Assembly: GCA_035358815.1 (NCBI GenBank)
Contig: DAOPQC010000006.1
Coordinates: 148,331 to 212,330 of the forward strand
Direction: 5' to 3'
Length of the DNA stretch: 64,000 nucleotides
Source of the DNA: Thermoanaerobaculales bacterium
Lineage (GTDB): Bacteria > Acidobacteriota > Thermoanaerobaculia > Thermoanaerobaculales > Sulfomarinibacteraceae
Within the stretch, counting starts at the first letter, position 1. Every line of letters begins with the position of its first letter. Below are positions 17,367 to 26,899 of the stretch, in pieces. The position numbers and the translations under genes are program-made. The notes beneath the pieces were generated by a model that worked only from the letters and a program-made list of their open reading frames with translations, made no database searches and was not told the origin of the DNA.

Positions 17367-18869
17367 ATGGCGGAGTTCGTCGGAGCGATCGACCAGGGAA
17401 CGACGAGCACGCGCTTCATGGTCTTCGACGGCAACGGCACGCCGGTCGCGAGCCGCCAGCTCGAGCACGAGCAGATCCTCCCCCGCCCCGGCTGGGTCGA
17501 GCACGATCCGGTCGAGATCTTCGAGCGCACCGCGACCGTCGTCCGGGGGGCCCTGTCGAACGCCGGGCTCGACGCCTCGAACCTGGCGGCGATCGGCCTC
17601 ACCAACCAGCGGGAGACGACGGTGGTGTGGGACCCGGTGACCGGCCGGCCCTGGTGCAACGCCATCGTCTGGCAGGACACCCGGACCGACCAGCTGATGC
17701 GCGAGCTCGAGGCGTCCGGACAGGGCGACCGGATCCGGGCGGTCTCCGGCCTGCCGCCCGCCACCTACTTCTCGGCCGGCAAGATCCGCTGGATCCTCGA
17801 CCATGTCGACGGCGTTCGGAAAGCCGCCGGCCGCGGCCGGGCGCTGTTCGGGACCATCGACAGCTGGCTGCTGTGGAACCTCACCGGCGGCGTTCACGGC
17901 GGCGTGCACGCAACCGACATCACCAACGCCAGCCGGACGATGCTGATGTCGCTGCGGTCTCTCGAGTGGGACGACGGCCTGCTCGAGGCGCTCGGCATCC
18001 CTCGCCCGATGCTTCCCGCCATCCACCCGTCGGCCTCGGAGTTCGGCGAGACGTCGGAGCTTGGGCCGTTCGGGCGCCGGGTGCCGATCCGCGCCGTCCT
18101 CGGCGACCAGCAGGCCGCCACCGTCGGCCAGGCCTGCTTTCGCCCCGGCGAGGCGAAGAACACCTACGGCACCGGCAACTTCATGCTCATGAACACCGGC
18201 GGCGAGATCGTGCCATCCAAGGCCGGGCTTCTGACCACGGTCTGCTACGGTTTCGAGGGCAGCCCGGCTGCCTACGCGCTCGAGGGGTCGGTCGCTGTCA
18301 CCGGTGCCGCGGTGCAGTGGCTGCGTGACCAGATCGGCCTCATCGGCAGCGCCGCCGAGATCGAGGGCCTCGCGGGCCGCGTCGCGGACAACGGCGGCGT
18401 CTACTTCGTGCCCGCGTTCTCCGGGCTGTTCGCGCCCTACTGGCGCTCCGACGCCCGCGGCGTGATCGTCGGCCTCACCCGGTACAGCGAGCGCGGCCAC
18501 CTGGCGCGGGCGACGCTCGAGGCCATCTGCTTCCAGACCCGCGACGTGCTGCACGCGATGGAGCAGGACTCCGGGATCGCCCTCGAGGTCATCAAGGCGG
18601 ACGGCGGCGCCACCGCGAACGACACTCTGATGCAGCTCCAGGCCGACATCCTCGGCGTGTCCGTGGTGCGGCCCCGGATCACGGAGACCACGTCGCTGGG
18701 CGTCGCGTCCGCAGCCGGCCTCGCCTCGGGGCTGTGGAGCGACCTCGAGCAGATCCGACAGAACTGGAAGGTCGACCGCCGGTGGGACCCAAGCTGGTCC
18801 GCTGACCGCCGGGAGGCCGCCTACCGGGGTTGGAGGCGCGCAGTCGACAGGACTCTCGACCTGGCGTGA
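17367..18869 (+). CDS. glpK: Glycerol kinase
   Basis: 500 aa, full length. Phosphorylates glycerol to sn-glycerol 3-phosphate using ATP. MAEFVGAIDQGTTSTRFMVF is the N-terminal phosphate loop of FGGY kinases; TNQRETTVVWDPVTGRP, IVWQDTRT and GDQQAATVGQACF are diagnostic of GlpK. GTGNFMLMNTG lies at the adenosine site. GGAGGGC lies 6-8 nt before ATG 17367; upstream in-frame starts run through the toxin relic and are rejected. No glpF or glpD adjacent. Confidence 0.95.
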   Translation: MAEFVGAIDQGTTSTRFMVFDGNGTPVASRQLEHEQILPRPGWVEHDPVEIFERTATVVRGALSNAGLDASNLAAIGLTNQRETTVVWDPVTGRPWCNAIVWQDTRTDQLMRELEASGQGDRIRAVSGLPPATYFSAGKIRWILDHVDGVRKAAGRGRALFGTIDSWLLWNLTGGVHGGVHATDITNASRTMLMSLRSLEWDDGLLEALGIPRPMLPAIHPSASEFGETSELGPFGRRVPIRAVLGDQQAATVGQACFRPGEAKNTYGTGNFMLMNTGGEIVPSKAGLLTTVCYGFEGSPAAYALEGSVAVTGAAVQWLRDQIGLIGSAAEIEGLAGRVADNGGVYFVPAFSGLFAPYWRSDARGVIVGLTRYSERGHLARATLEAICFQTRDVLHAMEQDSGIALEVIKADGGATANDTLMQLQADILGVSVVRPRITETTSLGVASAAGLASGLWSDLEQIRQNWKVDRRWDPSWSADRREAAYRGWRRAVDRTLDLA

Positions 18870-18998
18870 GCCCGTCCGTCGAGGATCAACGAAACGCCTG
18901 CCGCCTGCTGCACATGCCGGCTCACGACCCGAGCTCGTGACGCCGGTTGGCACCCACCGCGTTCCGCCGCCGGTGCCGAAGCGGAGGGGCTCGCGGTC

Positions 18999-19340
18999 TC
19001 AGGCCGAGAAGGACGCGACGGCCATCTCCTCGTCGTCGAACATCTCAAAGACGCCCACGAGGCCGGACATCGTGAGCAGCTTGCGCGCCTTCAGGTTGGC
19101 GTGCAGCAGCTTGATTCCGGCGTTTTTCGCCGCCGCCGTTGCTTTGCAGCGGATCAACTCGCCGAGCCCGGAGGAGTCAATGGCCGTGACATCCTTCAGG
19201 TTGATCACGATCTTCGTGTGGCCGTCCTCGAGCTCGGTGAGCATCGCACCGCGAAGCGCGACGTCACCCACGCCGATCGTGAGCTTGCCGTTGAGATCCA
19301 GGATCGCGACGTCGCCGGCCAGTCGTTTCGTGATGACCAT
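18999..19340 (-). CDS. STAS-domain anti-sigma factor antagonist
   Basis: 113 aa, a single SpoIIAA/RsbV-type STAS domain. AIDSSGLGELIR holds the phosphorylatable serine (Ser56/Ser57), dephosphorylated in the active form, which then binds an anti-sigma kinase. GGAGG lies 6 nt before ATG 19340. It has no anti-sigma or sigma gene beside it. It is divergent from a hybrid histidine kinase 207 bp away. Target unknown. Confidence 0.85.
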   Translation of the reverse strand: MVITKRLAGDVAILDLNGKLTIGVGDVALRGAMLTELEDGHTKIVINLKDVTAIDSSGLGELIRCKATAAAKNAGIKLLHANLKARKLLTMSGLVGVFEMFDDEEMAVASFSA

Positions 19341-19547
19341 CTCCACCCTCCGGGAGCGCAAACGGCATTCGATCCGCCGTCAGGCCTTGAAGTGATGACC
19401 AGCATTATGGCACATCGCCGTGCGATCCGCTTCGTCCAGGCCGCCGCCGGCCATTCGCCCCTCGCCGCGCCCGACCCGCCCGGCTCCGCGCGCCACCCGG
19501 CGTATTTCTCCGCGCTCCCGCGGACACATTCAGGTGAGGTGAAGTGC

Positions 19548-22500
19548 ATGCCGGTGCGCTCCGAAGAGGAACCGCTTGCGCCGCCCGCGGCCTTCGGCGT
19601 CCACGACTTGCTGGATCGGCTGCCGGTTTCCGTCGTCGTGACCGACCGCGAGGGCCGCATCGGGCACTGCAACCGGGCGTTCGCCGACGCGGTCGGCCGT
19701 GACGTCGGAGCGCTCGCCGGGCGCCACCTGTGGGAGTTTCTGAGCGGCGACCGGCTGCCCGAGGCGCGGCGCCACGTCGCGGACGGGGCCCCCGGACCTC
19801 ATCCAAACTGGAACCTCCTGCTCGAGAGCGCGGACGGCGGGTGCCGGCTCGCCTCGTGGTCATTCCAGCCGATCGGCGACGGGCAGCAGCGCGGATCGAT
19901 TGTCGGCACCGGGGTGCCGGCACGAGACGCGGGCCCGCACGCCGCATCAGCCGCGGCGGACCGGATCATACGGACGCTGATGACGCACTCCTCGGACGTG
20001 CTCTGCGTCCTCGGACCGGACGGAACGCTCCGCTTCGCGAGCCCGTCCACGGAGCGGATCCTCGGCTACCGCCCCGACGAGATGGTCGGCAGGCAGGTCC
20101 TCGACCTCGTCCACCAGGACGACGTCGAGCGTGCGCGTGCGGCCATCGAGCTCGGGGTCGGCTCGCCTGGCCGGCCGCAGGTCGTGGAAGTCAGGGTCCG
20201 CACGAGCGACGGCCGGTGGATGGAGATGGAGGTCCGTGGCGTCGCCTACGTCGACGGCGCGACCACTCAACTGCTGCTCACCCTCTCTGACGTCGGCACC
20301 CGGGCGCGGGCCGAGGCCGCCCTCGCCGAGTCCGAGGAGCGGTTCCGCAGCGCGTTCGAGCACACGGCGATCGGCAAGGTCCTGTGGGACGCCGACGGTC
20401 AGGTGCTGCGCGCCAACCGCGCCGTCCAGGACATGCTCGGCTACTCCAACGACGAGCTCCTGGAGATGAGCTGGCGCGATCTCTGCCAGCCGGACGACCA
20501 GGCGGCCTTCATCCCCGAGCTGCGCCGCCTGCTGGCCGGCGAGGTCTCCTCAACGCAGCCCGCGCTGCGCGTGCGCCACCGCGACGGCTCCTGGCTCTGG
20601 GGGCGCGCCACCTTGTCGGCGGTCAGGAGCGCCGACGGCCAGGTCCGCCACGTGATCGGTGAGCTCGAGGACATCACCGCGCAGCGGGCCGCGGACGACG
20701 AGCGACGCGCCCGGCTCGAACGCCAGCAGCGGCATCAGGCGGCGATCGTCCGGATCGCGACCCACGATGCGGTCGCCAACGGCGATCTCGAAGCTGCGCT
20801 GAAGGCCATCACCGAGATCGCCGCGCACGCCGCCGGCACCGCCCGCGCGGGCGTCTGGTTCCTGGAGGAGGACGGCGAGGTGCTGCGCTGCGCCGACCTC
20901 TTCGACGCGGCCTCGGGCCGCCATGAGTCCGGCACTACCCTGTACTCGTCCGCCTACCCGGACTACTTCAGGGCGCTCGAGAGCGACCGAGTCGTCAACG
21001 CGGACGACGCCCGCGCCGACTCCAGGACTCGGGAGTTCGTCGAGATCTACCTGGCGCCCCTCGGGATCACGTCGATGCTCGATGCGCCGATCCGGATCAG
21101 GGGGCGGGTCGCCGGGGTCGTCTGTCTCGAGCATGTCGGCGAGCCCAGGGCCTGGCACACGGCCGAGGTGGCGTTCGCCGGGGAGCTGGCGGACCACGTC
21201 GCTCAGGCGGTGTCCAACGCGCAGCGCGCGGTCACCGAGAGCCGGCTCCAGGTGTCCGAGGAACGGTTCCGCAGCATCGTCAACGCGATCCCGCTGGGCG
21301 TCCTGATGTACCGCCTCGCCGATGACGGCCGCCTCCTCTTCTCCGGCGCCAACCCCGCCGCCGATCGCATTCTCGGAGTGGGCTGCCAGCGCTACCTCGG
21401 CAAGACCATCGAGGAAGCTTTCCCGCCGCTCGCACGAACCGAGGTCCCCGACCGGTACCGGAAAGCCGCCGCGGACGGCGTCCCCTGGCACACCGAGCAG
21501 ATCTTCTACCAGGACGAGTCCATCCGGGGCGCCTTCGAGGTGCACGTGTTCCAGACCGCCCCGGCGACGATCGCGGTCGTGTTCACCGACATCACGGACC
21601 GCAAGCGGGCCGACGAAGCGCTGCGCGAGAGCGAGGCGCGCTACCGGTCGCTGTTCGAGCACAACCTGGCCGGCGTCTACCGGTCCACGCTGGACGGCAG
21701 AATCACCGACTGCAACGACGCGTTCGCGGCGATCTTCGGTTGCCCGTCCGCGGTCGACGCGATGGAGCGGTCGGCGATCGACTTCTACTCCGACCTCGCT
21801 GACCGCCAGCGGCTGATCGAGGAGATCGACCGCAAGGGCGAGCTCCGCAACCACGAGCTCCTGATGCGGAGGGTCGACGGCACCCCGGTGTGGGTGCTCG
21901 CCAACATGCACCTCGATCGCGACCAGGACGGAAAGCCGACCGCCTTCGAAGGCACGATGATCGACATCAGCGAGCTCAAGCACACGACCAGTCGCATGCT
22001 CCTGCAGAGCACTGCCCTGGAGTCCGCCGCCAACGCGGTCGCCGTCACCGATCCCTACGGGACCATCGAGTGGGTCAACTACGCCTTCACGGAGCTCACG
22101 GGTTACCCAGAGAACGAGGCGGTGGGCCAGAACCTGTGGGTGCTCAAGGCCGGCACCGGCAACAGCAGGCTGCACGAGGAGATCGCGGCGATGCTGACCG
22201 GCGGCATGGTCTGGCGCGGCGAGGTCGTCAACCGGCGCAAGGACGGTCGCCTCTACACCGAGGAGCTGACGGTAACGCCGGTGCGCAACGCCACCGGCGA
22301 CATTCACCAGCTGATCGCGGTCCAGCAGGACGTCAGCGAGCGCAAGCAGATCGAGGAACAGCTGCTGCAGGCCCAGAAGATGGAGGCAGTCGGCCGCCTG
22401 GCCGGCGGCGTCGCCCACGACTTCAACAACCTGCTGCAGGCGATGCTCGGCGTCATCGAGCTCCTCCGCCAGCGTCTGCATTCGGACTCCGAGAGCGCCT

Positions 22501-23513
22501 CGCGGCTCCTCGAGCTCGACGAGTACGTCCGCCGCGGGTCCCAGCTGACTCGCCAGCTGCTGCTGTTCTCCCGCCGCGACGCCGCCCGAGACGAGCCGCT
22601 CGACCTCAACGACGTTGTCCACGGCACCGTGCGCCTGCTGCACCGGCTGCTCCGAGAGAACATCGAGCTGGTGTTCGCCCCGACCGACATCGACCTGCCG
22701 CTGGTGGCCGATCGCGGGCAGATCGAGCAGGTCGTCATGAACCTCGCCGTCAACGCGTGCGACGCGATGCCTCTCGGCGGGAGGCTGTTCCTGCGCACCG
22801 GCCGCGAGGGCGACCACGCCTGGCTCGAGGTGGCGGACTCGGGAGAGGGGATCCCTGACGAACATCTCGAGCACCTCTTCGAGCCGTTCTTCACCACCAA
22901 GGAGCCGGGCAAGGGTTCGGGCCTCGGCCTGGCAGTGGTTCACAGCATCGTGACCCGCCTCGGCGGCACCATCAACCTCGACAGCCGGGTCGGCGAGGGC
23001 ACTTCCGTCAACATCTCGTTGCCGCTGGCGGAGGACCAGTCCTCGGCGGCCCCACCGCCGCTGCGCACAGCCACAGCGCCGAATCGGGGACCGTCCGGCT
23101 GTCGCGTGCTCGTCGTGGAGGACGATCCGGCGGTGCGCGCGAGCATGCGCGAGCTGCTGCGCCTGCTCGGCTACGACGTGGTCACGGTCGGCAGCCGGGA
23201 GGAGTCGATCTATCTGCCGCCGCTCCCGGCCTTCGACCTGCTGCTGACCGACTACATGCTCCCGGACGCTTCCGGCACGGAGATCGCGGGCGAGCTGCGC
23301 CAGCGCTGGCCGGAGCTGCGGGTCGTCGTGATGTCCGGCTACGCACAGGACGTGCCGCTCGGGCTCGACTCCCGCCTCGATGGGATGCAGTTCCTGCAGA
23401 AGCCGTTCGGCACCGAGGCCCTCGTCGACACCATCCGCGCGGTCCTCGCCGGCCCATGCCCCGAGGCCGGGGGGAGCGGCCGCGCCGGGTCCGGGCGCCG
23501 GCCGGACGCCTGA
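19548..23513 (+). CDS. Multi-PAS/GAF hybrid sensor histidine kinase
   Basis: 1321 aa, with no membrane segment, so cytosolic. Order: PAS (about 15-110), PAS (145-270; SDVLCVLGPDGTLRFASPST), PAS (275-395), GAF (400-560; a DAPIRIRGRVAGVVCLEHVG box), PAS (570-690), PAS (700-820), PAS (825-945), HisKA with GGVAHDFNNLLQAM (His957), HATPase with GKGSGLGLAVVHSI, and a receiver with Asp1235 in LLLTDYMLPD. The H-box HDFNN and the attached receiver suggest the family of soluble hybrid kinases (HPK4 type) in Acidobacteria and delta-proteobacteria. The start at 19548 is preferred by GAGGTGAAG upstream. No cognate regulator is adjacent. Confidence 0.9.
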   Translation: MPVRSEEEPLAPPAAFGVHDLLDRLPVSVVVTDREGRIGHCNRAFADAVGRDVGALAGRHLWEFLSGDRLPEARRHVADGAPGPHPNWNLLLESADGGCRLASWSFQPIGDGQQRGSIVGTGVPARDAGPHAASAAADRIIRTLMTHSSDVLCVLGPDGTLRFASPSTERILGYRPDEMVGRQVLDLVHQDDVERARAAIELGVGSPGRPQVVEVRVRTSDGRWMEMEVRGVAYVDGATTQLLLTLSDVGTRARAEAALAESEERFRSAFEHTAIGKVLWDADGQVLRANRAVQDMLGYSNDELLEMSWRDLCQPDDQAAFIPELRRLLAGEVSSTQPALRVRHRDGSWLWGRATLSAVRSADGQVRHVIGELEDITAQRAADDERRARLERQQRHQAAIVRIATHDAVANGDLEAALKAITEIAAHAAGTARAGVWFLEEDGEVLRCADLFDAASGRHESGTTLYSSAYPDYFRALESDRVVNADDARADSRTREFVEIYLAPLGITSMLDAPIRIRGRVAGVVCLEHVGEPRAWHTAEVAFAGELADHVAQAVSNAQRAVTESRLQVSEERFRSIVNAIPLGVLMYRLADDGRLLFSGANPAADRILGVGCQRYLGKTIEEAFPPLARTEVPDRYRKAAADGVPWHTEQIFYQDESIRGAFEVHVFQTAPATIAVVFTDITDRKRADEALRESEARYRSLFEHNLAGVYRSTLDGRITDCNDAFAAIFGCPSAVDAMERSAIDFYSDLADRQRLIEEIDRKGELRNHELLMRRVDGTPVWVLANMHLDRDQDGKPTAFEGTMIDISELKHTTSRMLLQSTALESAANAVAVTDPYGTIEWVNYAFTELTGYPENEAVGQNLWVLKAGTGNSRLHEEIAAMLTGGMVWRGEVVNRRKDGRLYTEELTVTPVRNATGDIHQLIAVQQDVSERKQIEEQLLQAQKMEAVGRLAGGVAHDFNNLLQAMLGVIELLRQRLHSDSESASRLLELDEYVRRGSQLTRQLLLFSRRDAARDEPLDLNDVVHGTVRLLHRLLRENIELVFAPTDIDLPLVADRGQIEQVVMNLAVNACDAMPLGGRLFLRTGREGDHAWLEVADSGEGIPDEHLEHLFEPFFTTKEPGKGSGLGLAVVHSIVTRLGGTINLDSRVGEGTSVNISLPLAEDQSSAAPPPLRTATAPNRGPSGCRVLVVEDDPAVRASMRELLRLLGYDVVTVGSREESIYLPPLPAFDLLLTDYMLPDASGTEIAGELRQRWPELRVVVMSGYAQDVPLGLDSRLDGMQFLQKPFGTEALVDTIRAVLAGPCPEAGGSGRAGSGRRPDA

Positions 23514-23531
23514 AGGGGCTGTCACCGAGAC

Positions 23532-23563
23532 AAAAAAAGGACCCGGCGCGAACGCCGGGTCCT
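23532..23563 (-). terminator. Rho-independent terminator of the OmpA lipoprotein gene
   Basis: A perfect 11-bp stem (AGGACCCGGCG / CGCCGGGTCCT) with a 4-nt loop, followed on the minus strand by seven Ts. It begins 24 bp downstream of the stop codon. On the plus strand there is no T run. Confidence 0.9.
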
Positions 23564-23586
23564 GTCGTGTTCGTCTTGACGAACCG

Positions 23587-24984
23587 CTAGTTCGCCTTCA
23601 TGAAGTCGACCCTGCGGTTCTTGGCCCGGCCCTCTGGGGTGTCGTTGGACGCGACCGGGTTGGTCGGCCCGAAGCCCTTGGCTGTCAGCTGGGCAGCCGG
23701 CACACCCTTGCTCACCAGGTACTTCATCACCGACTCGGCGCGCCGCTGGGAAAGCGTGGCGTTCCACTTCGCGGTGCCGGTGCTGTCGGTGTGTCCCTGG
23801 ATCTCGACCTTGATCTGCGGGTTCTTCAGCAGGAACTCGACGCCCTTGTCGAGCTCGGCCTTGCCCTCGGGCTTGATGTCCCACTTGTTGGTGTCGAACA
23901 GGATGTCGGTCACCAGCTTGAAGCCAGCGGGCACGCAGCCGGTCTCGTCCACGACGAGACCCTTCGGGGTGTCCGGGCACTTGTCGAGGTAATCCGGCAC
24001 GCCGTCGCCGTCGCTGTCGAGCGGGCAACCGACCGCGTCCACCTTCACGCCCTTGGGGGTGTTCGGGCACTTGTCGGCGGGGTCCGCCACGCCGTCTCCG
24101 TCGCTGTCGAGCGGGCAGCCGACCGCGTCCACCTTCACGCCCTTCGGGGTACCGGGGCACTTGTCGAGGTAGTCCGCCACACCGTCACCGTCGCTGTCGA
24201 TCGGGCAGCCGACCGCGTCCACCTTGACGCCCTTGGGCGTGCCCGGGCACTTGTCGAGGTGGTCGGGCACGCCGTCACCGTCGGCATCCGGCCACAGCAG
24301 CACGTCCTGGACGAACTTCGCCATCGCGTCAGCGCCAGTCAGCTCGGCGGCGTTGACCAGGTAGCCGCCGTTGCCCTTGGCCACGACCTGCTTGAGCAGC
24401 TCGGTGCCCTTCGCCCGGTCACCGACCTGGACCGCGAAGATGTGGAGGTTGTCTCCGAACGCGGAGGCCAGCTTACCCGCCGCCTCGATCTCTTCCATGC
24501 CCATGTGGAGACCGTCGCTGACGATCACCAGCGACGTCGGCACGGCGGTCTTGGTGAGGTCGCCGCTCGCGCCGGCGATCGCCTTGTCGAGCGGGCTGTT
24601 CCCGGCCGCGCACTCGAAGTTGGCGAGCGCGCTGTCGAACGCGCCCTTCGAGTACTTCTGCAGCGGGACGACCAGCACGGTCTTTCCGGACGACCCGCAC
24701 TCGCCCCTTCCGAAGGCGCGGAGCGCCCCCGCGTAGTCGAACTCGGGGATCGTCTGGTTCATGCTGTCGAGCATCGCCTGCGCGATGTCGAGCTTGCGCA
24801 TCTTCTCGAAGCGATCGCTCATCGACAGCGAGCCGTCGCCGACCAGCACGAACTGGTCGACCTTCGCGACCCAGTGCTCGGTATCGATGGTGCCGGGGGT
24901 GTACTGTGGTTGCACCGTGGCACAGGCTCCGGCCAGTCCCGCCGCCACGAGCACGATCAACAGCCGTCCGATGTTGTCTCTCAC
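23587..24984 (-). CDS. OmpA-family lipoprotein with VWA-like and thrombospondin type 3 repeats
   Basis: 465 aa. Lipobox LAGACA (Cys21). Residues about 30-225 have VWA-like features: VLVGDGSLSM (a degenerate MIDAS DxSxS) and TSLVIVSDG. Then come four 30-residue thrombospondin type 3 repeats (DSDGDGVADYLDKCPGTPKG type), calcium-binding in known proteins. The C-terminal OmpA domain (residues about 350-465; DILFDTNKWDIKP, VEIQGHTDSTG, NRRVDF) binds peptidoglycan. GTG start with perfect AAGGAGG 7 nt upstream. Probably links the outer membrane to the wall and may sense or organise calcium. It ends before a strong terminator. Confidence 0.9.
   Translation of the reverse strand: MRDNIGRLLIVLVAAGLAGACATVQPQYTPGTIDTEHWVAKVDQFVLVGDGSLSMSDRFEKMRKLDIAQAMLDSMNQTIPEFDYAGALRAFGRGECGSSGKTVLVVPLQKYSKGAFDSALANFECAAGNSPLDKAIAGASGDLTKTAVPTSLVIVSDGLHMGMEEIEAAGKLASAFGDNLHIFAVQVGDRAKGTELLKQVVAKGNGGYLVNAAELTGADAMAKFVQDVLLWPDADGDGVPDHLDKCPGTPKGVKVDAVGCPIDSDGDGVADYLDKCPGTPKGVKVDAVGCPLDSDGDGVADPADKCPNTPKGVKVDAVGCPLDSDGDGVPDYLDKCPDTPKGLVVDETGCVPAGFKLVTDILFDTNKWDIKPEGKAELDKGVEFLLKNPQIKVEIQGHTDSTGTAKWNATLSQRRAESVMKYLVSKGVPAAQLTAKGFGPTNPVASNDTPEGRAKNRRVDFMKAN
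23929..24288 (-). repeat. Four tandem 90-bp repeats coding thrombospondin type 3 units
   Basis: Each unit codes 30 residues beginning D(A/S)DGDGV and containing a KCPxTPKG box. Units 1-3 are almost identical in the KGVKVDAVGCP part; the fourth has diverged. This is a mutable tract where unit number could change by slippage or recombination. Confidence 0.85.
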
Positions 24985-25178
24985 CTCTACTCCTCCTTTT
25001 CAAGGCAACTGAAGTGCCTCCGTCCGATGCGTCAACCGGGCCTCCCCCGATGGACACTGCAACTCGACCTCGGTGCTGCTCCGGGGCCTGATCTTAGCAC
25101 AACCCTCGCAGCCCGCAACCTCGCAAAAGCACGGGCGCAGAGGTCGTCGACCTCCAGAACCGATCGCCGGAGGCGGCG

Positions 25179-25184
25179 TAGACT
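25179..25184 (+). promoter_or_regulatory. Leaderless-type -10 box of the beta-lactamase-fold gene
   Basis: TAGACT followed by exactly 6 nt and the ATG start. No SD. The same arrangement recurs before several other genes in the window. Confidence 0.5.
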
Positions 25185-25190
25185 CTCTCC

Positions 25191-26804
25191 ATGGACGCGT
25201 TCTCGAGCGCCCGTCCCGCACGCCGCCCGCACGGCCGCGCGAGCGCCGGCCTCGCCCCGCTCGTCCTCGTCCTCGTCGCCTCTGCCGCCGCAGCTCCACC
25301 GACCAGCCCGGTTGCCGACGCACGTGCGCCCCGGCCCGTGGCTTCCGCCAGCACCCAGCCCGGACCGGGCCCGCTGCCGGCGCCTGTCCCGGGCCGGCTG
25401 CTGAAGGCCCACCAGGGCGCCGCCACGCTCGACGACGCCGTCGACCAGTGCGTGACCCAGAGCATGGCCCAGGCCGGCACCCCGGGAGCTGCGGTCGCGG
25501 TCGCCCTCGACGGTGCGCTGATCCTGGAGCGGGGCTATGGCGTCACCCGCCGCGAAGGCAGCACGCCGGTCGACGCCGACACGTACTTCCGCATCGGCTC
25601 GGTCACCAAGCAGCTCACCGCGGCCGCAGTGCTGCAGCAGGTCGAGCTCGGGACCGTGGCCCTCGACGATCCGGTGACGGCCTACGTGCCGGAGCTCTCC
25701 CTCGCCGGCCAGTGGCCGGCCGACCGCATCACGGTCCACCACCTGCTCACCCACAGCTCGGGCTTCCCGGACCTGCCCTTCGACCCGGCGGGCCCGACCG
25801 GCGACGGCGCGCTCGCCGACTGGGCGGCCCACCTGGATGAGGTCACGCTGCACGCCCCGCCGGGAGTGTTCTGGAACTACTCCAACCCCAACTTCAACCT
25901 GGCCGGGCTGGTGGCCGAGCGGGCGAGCGGCCAGCCCTACCGCCAGTACGTTTCGCAGCACGTGCTCGCCCCGGCCGGCATGACGCGGACCACCTTCGAC
26001 CCGGCCGCGGTGATCGCGGACGGCAACTACAGCTACGGACACCTCACGTCGCCGGGCGGCATCGAAACCGTGTACGCCCCGGACGACTACGACAACGCGG
26101 TGTTCGCGCCGGCCGGCTACGCCTTCTCGACCGCCGGCGACCTCGTGCGTTGGGCGCTGACGCTGCTGGACGACGGCGGCGCGGTCCTCGCGCCGTTCTC
26201 CGCCCAGCAGATGCAGAGCCCACAGCGGGACCTGGAGCTCATTCCTGGCTACAGCTACGGCTACGGCGTCTTCATCGAGCCCCTCGGCGACCTCACCCTC
26301 AGGCAGCACGGGGGCAACCTCTGGGGCTGGGGAGCCTACCTCATCTGGGAGCACGAGCACCGCTTCGCGGTGGCAGTGCTGGCCAACACCTTCGAGTCGC
26401 TGTCGGGAGCGGCCTACTGCATCGCGGACTACCTGCTGGCGCCGGGACCCACGGTGCACCCTCCCGACACCTCTGACCCGGCGACCTGGGGCCGCTTCGA
26501 GGGCATCTGGGACTTCACCACGAGCACGAGCTACCCGCTGGAGGGCGAGGTCACCGTCGAGAGCAGCGAGGAGCTGTCGCTGTTCCTGTGGGACGCGCAC
26601 TCGGGCTGGACGGCCTCCTTCACGCTCGAGCATCTCGGCTACGGGATCTTCCTCGCCGACCTCGACGAGGACGGCGTCCCCGAGTCCGATTTCGAGTTCC
26701 TCGACCGCGGCCACCCGCAGCGGGTGAGCTGGCTGCGCAACCGGAGCGTGGTCGGCCTGCCGCGCCGCTCGCCACGGCCTGCCGGCGGCTCCCTGTCGCC
26801 TTAG
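25191..26804 (+). CDS. Serine hydrolase of the class C beta-lactamase/PBP family
   Basis: 537 aa, secreted (hydrophobic stretch LAPLVLVLVASAAAAPPT within residues 20-40). SVTK at 137-140 is the SxxK nucleophile/base pair, YSN at 230-232 the second motif and HGG at 373-375 the third. This is the AmpC/EstB/D-aminopeptidase clan, whose members are mostly peptidases or esterases. A C-terminal extra domain (about 430-525) is beta-rich and ends in DLDEDGVPESDFEF, resembling a calcium-binding patch. A true resistance role cannot be concluded. Start ATG 25191 is preceded by a -10 box and not an SD. Confidence 0.85.
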   Translation: MDAFSSARPARRPHGRASAGLAPLVLVLVASAAAAPPTSPVADARAPRPVASASTQPGPGPLPAPVPGRLLKAHQGAATLDDAVDQCVTQSMAQAGTPGAAVAVALDGALILERGYGVTRREGSTPVDADTYFRIGSVTKQLTAAAVLQQVELGTVALDDPVTAYVPELSLAGQWPADRITVHHLLTHSSGFPDLPFDPAGPTGDGALADWAAHLDEVTLHAPPGVFWNYSNPNFNLAGLVAERASGQPYRQYVSQHVLAPAGMTRTTFDPAAVIADGNYSYGHLTSPGGIETVYAPDDYDNAVFAPAGYAFSTAGDLVRWALTLLDDGGAVLAPFSAQQMQSPQRDLELIPGYSYGYGVFIEPLGDLTLRQHGGNLWGWGAYLIWEHEHRFAVAVLANTFESLSGAAYCIADYLLAPGPTVHPPDTSDPATWGRFEGIWDFTTSTSYPLEGEVTVESSEELSLFLWDAHSGWTASFTLEHLGYGIFLADLDEDGVPESDFEFLDRGHPQRVSWLRNRSVVGLPRRSPRPAGGSLSP

Positions 26805-26815
26805 GCGCGCCACCC

Positions 26816-26880
26816 GCTTCTCCCGTTCCCGCTCCCGTTCCCGTTCCCGTTCCCGATCGGGTTCCCGTCCCCGTCCCCGG
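26816..26880. repeat. (G)TTCCCG-type short tandem repeat
   Basis: Runs of CCCGTTCCCG and CCCGTCCCCG in the gap between two genes. Similar imperfect hexanucleotide tracts are at 62527-62560 and 34490-34515. A -10 box of the next gene follows at 26888. Confidence 0.6.
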
Positions 26881-26887
26881 ATGTGCT

Positions 26888-26893
26888 TAGAAT
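26888..26893 (+). promoter_or_regulatory. Leaderless-type -10 box of the FAD oxidoreductase gene
   Basis: TAGAAT, then 6 nt, then GTG at 26900. A GTG directly abutting the box at 26894 is in frame but would lie upstream of the predicted transcription start. Confidence 0.55.
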
Positions 26894-26899
26894 GTGGCC

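Noticed and set aside
20550..23525. 991-codon open frame on the minus strand
   Set aside because: Antisense to the hybrid kinase; Val/Asp/Gly/Leu-rich low-complexity composition typical of complement-strand shadows.
23929..24288. CRISPR-like regular repeat
   Set aside because: 90-bp repeats are in-frame protein repeats (thrombospondin type 3), without spacers.
25191..26804. Antibiotic-resistance beta-lactamase
   Set aside because: SxxK, YxN and HGG motifs define a wide family of peptidases and esterases; nothing here points to beta-lactam hydrolysis.
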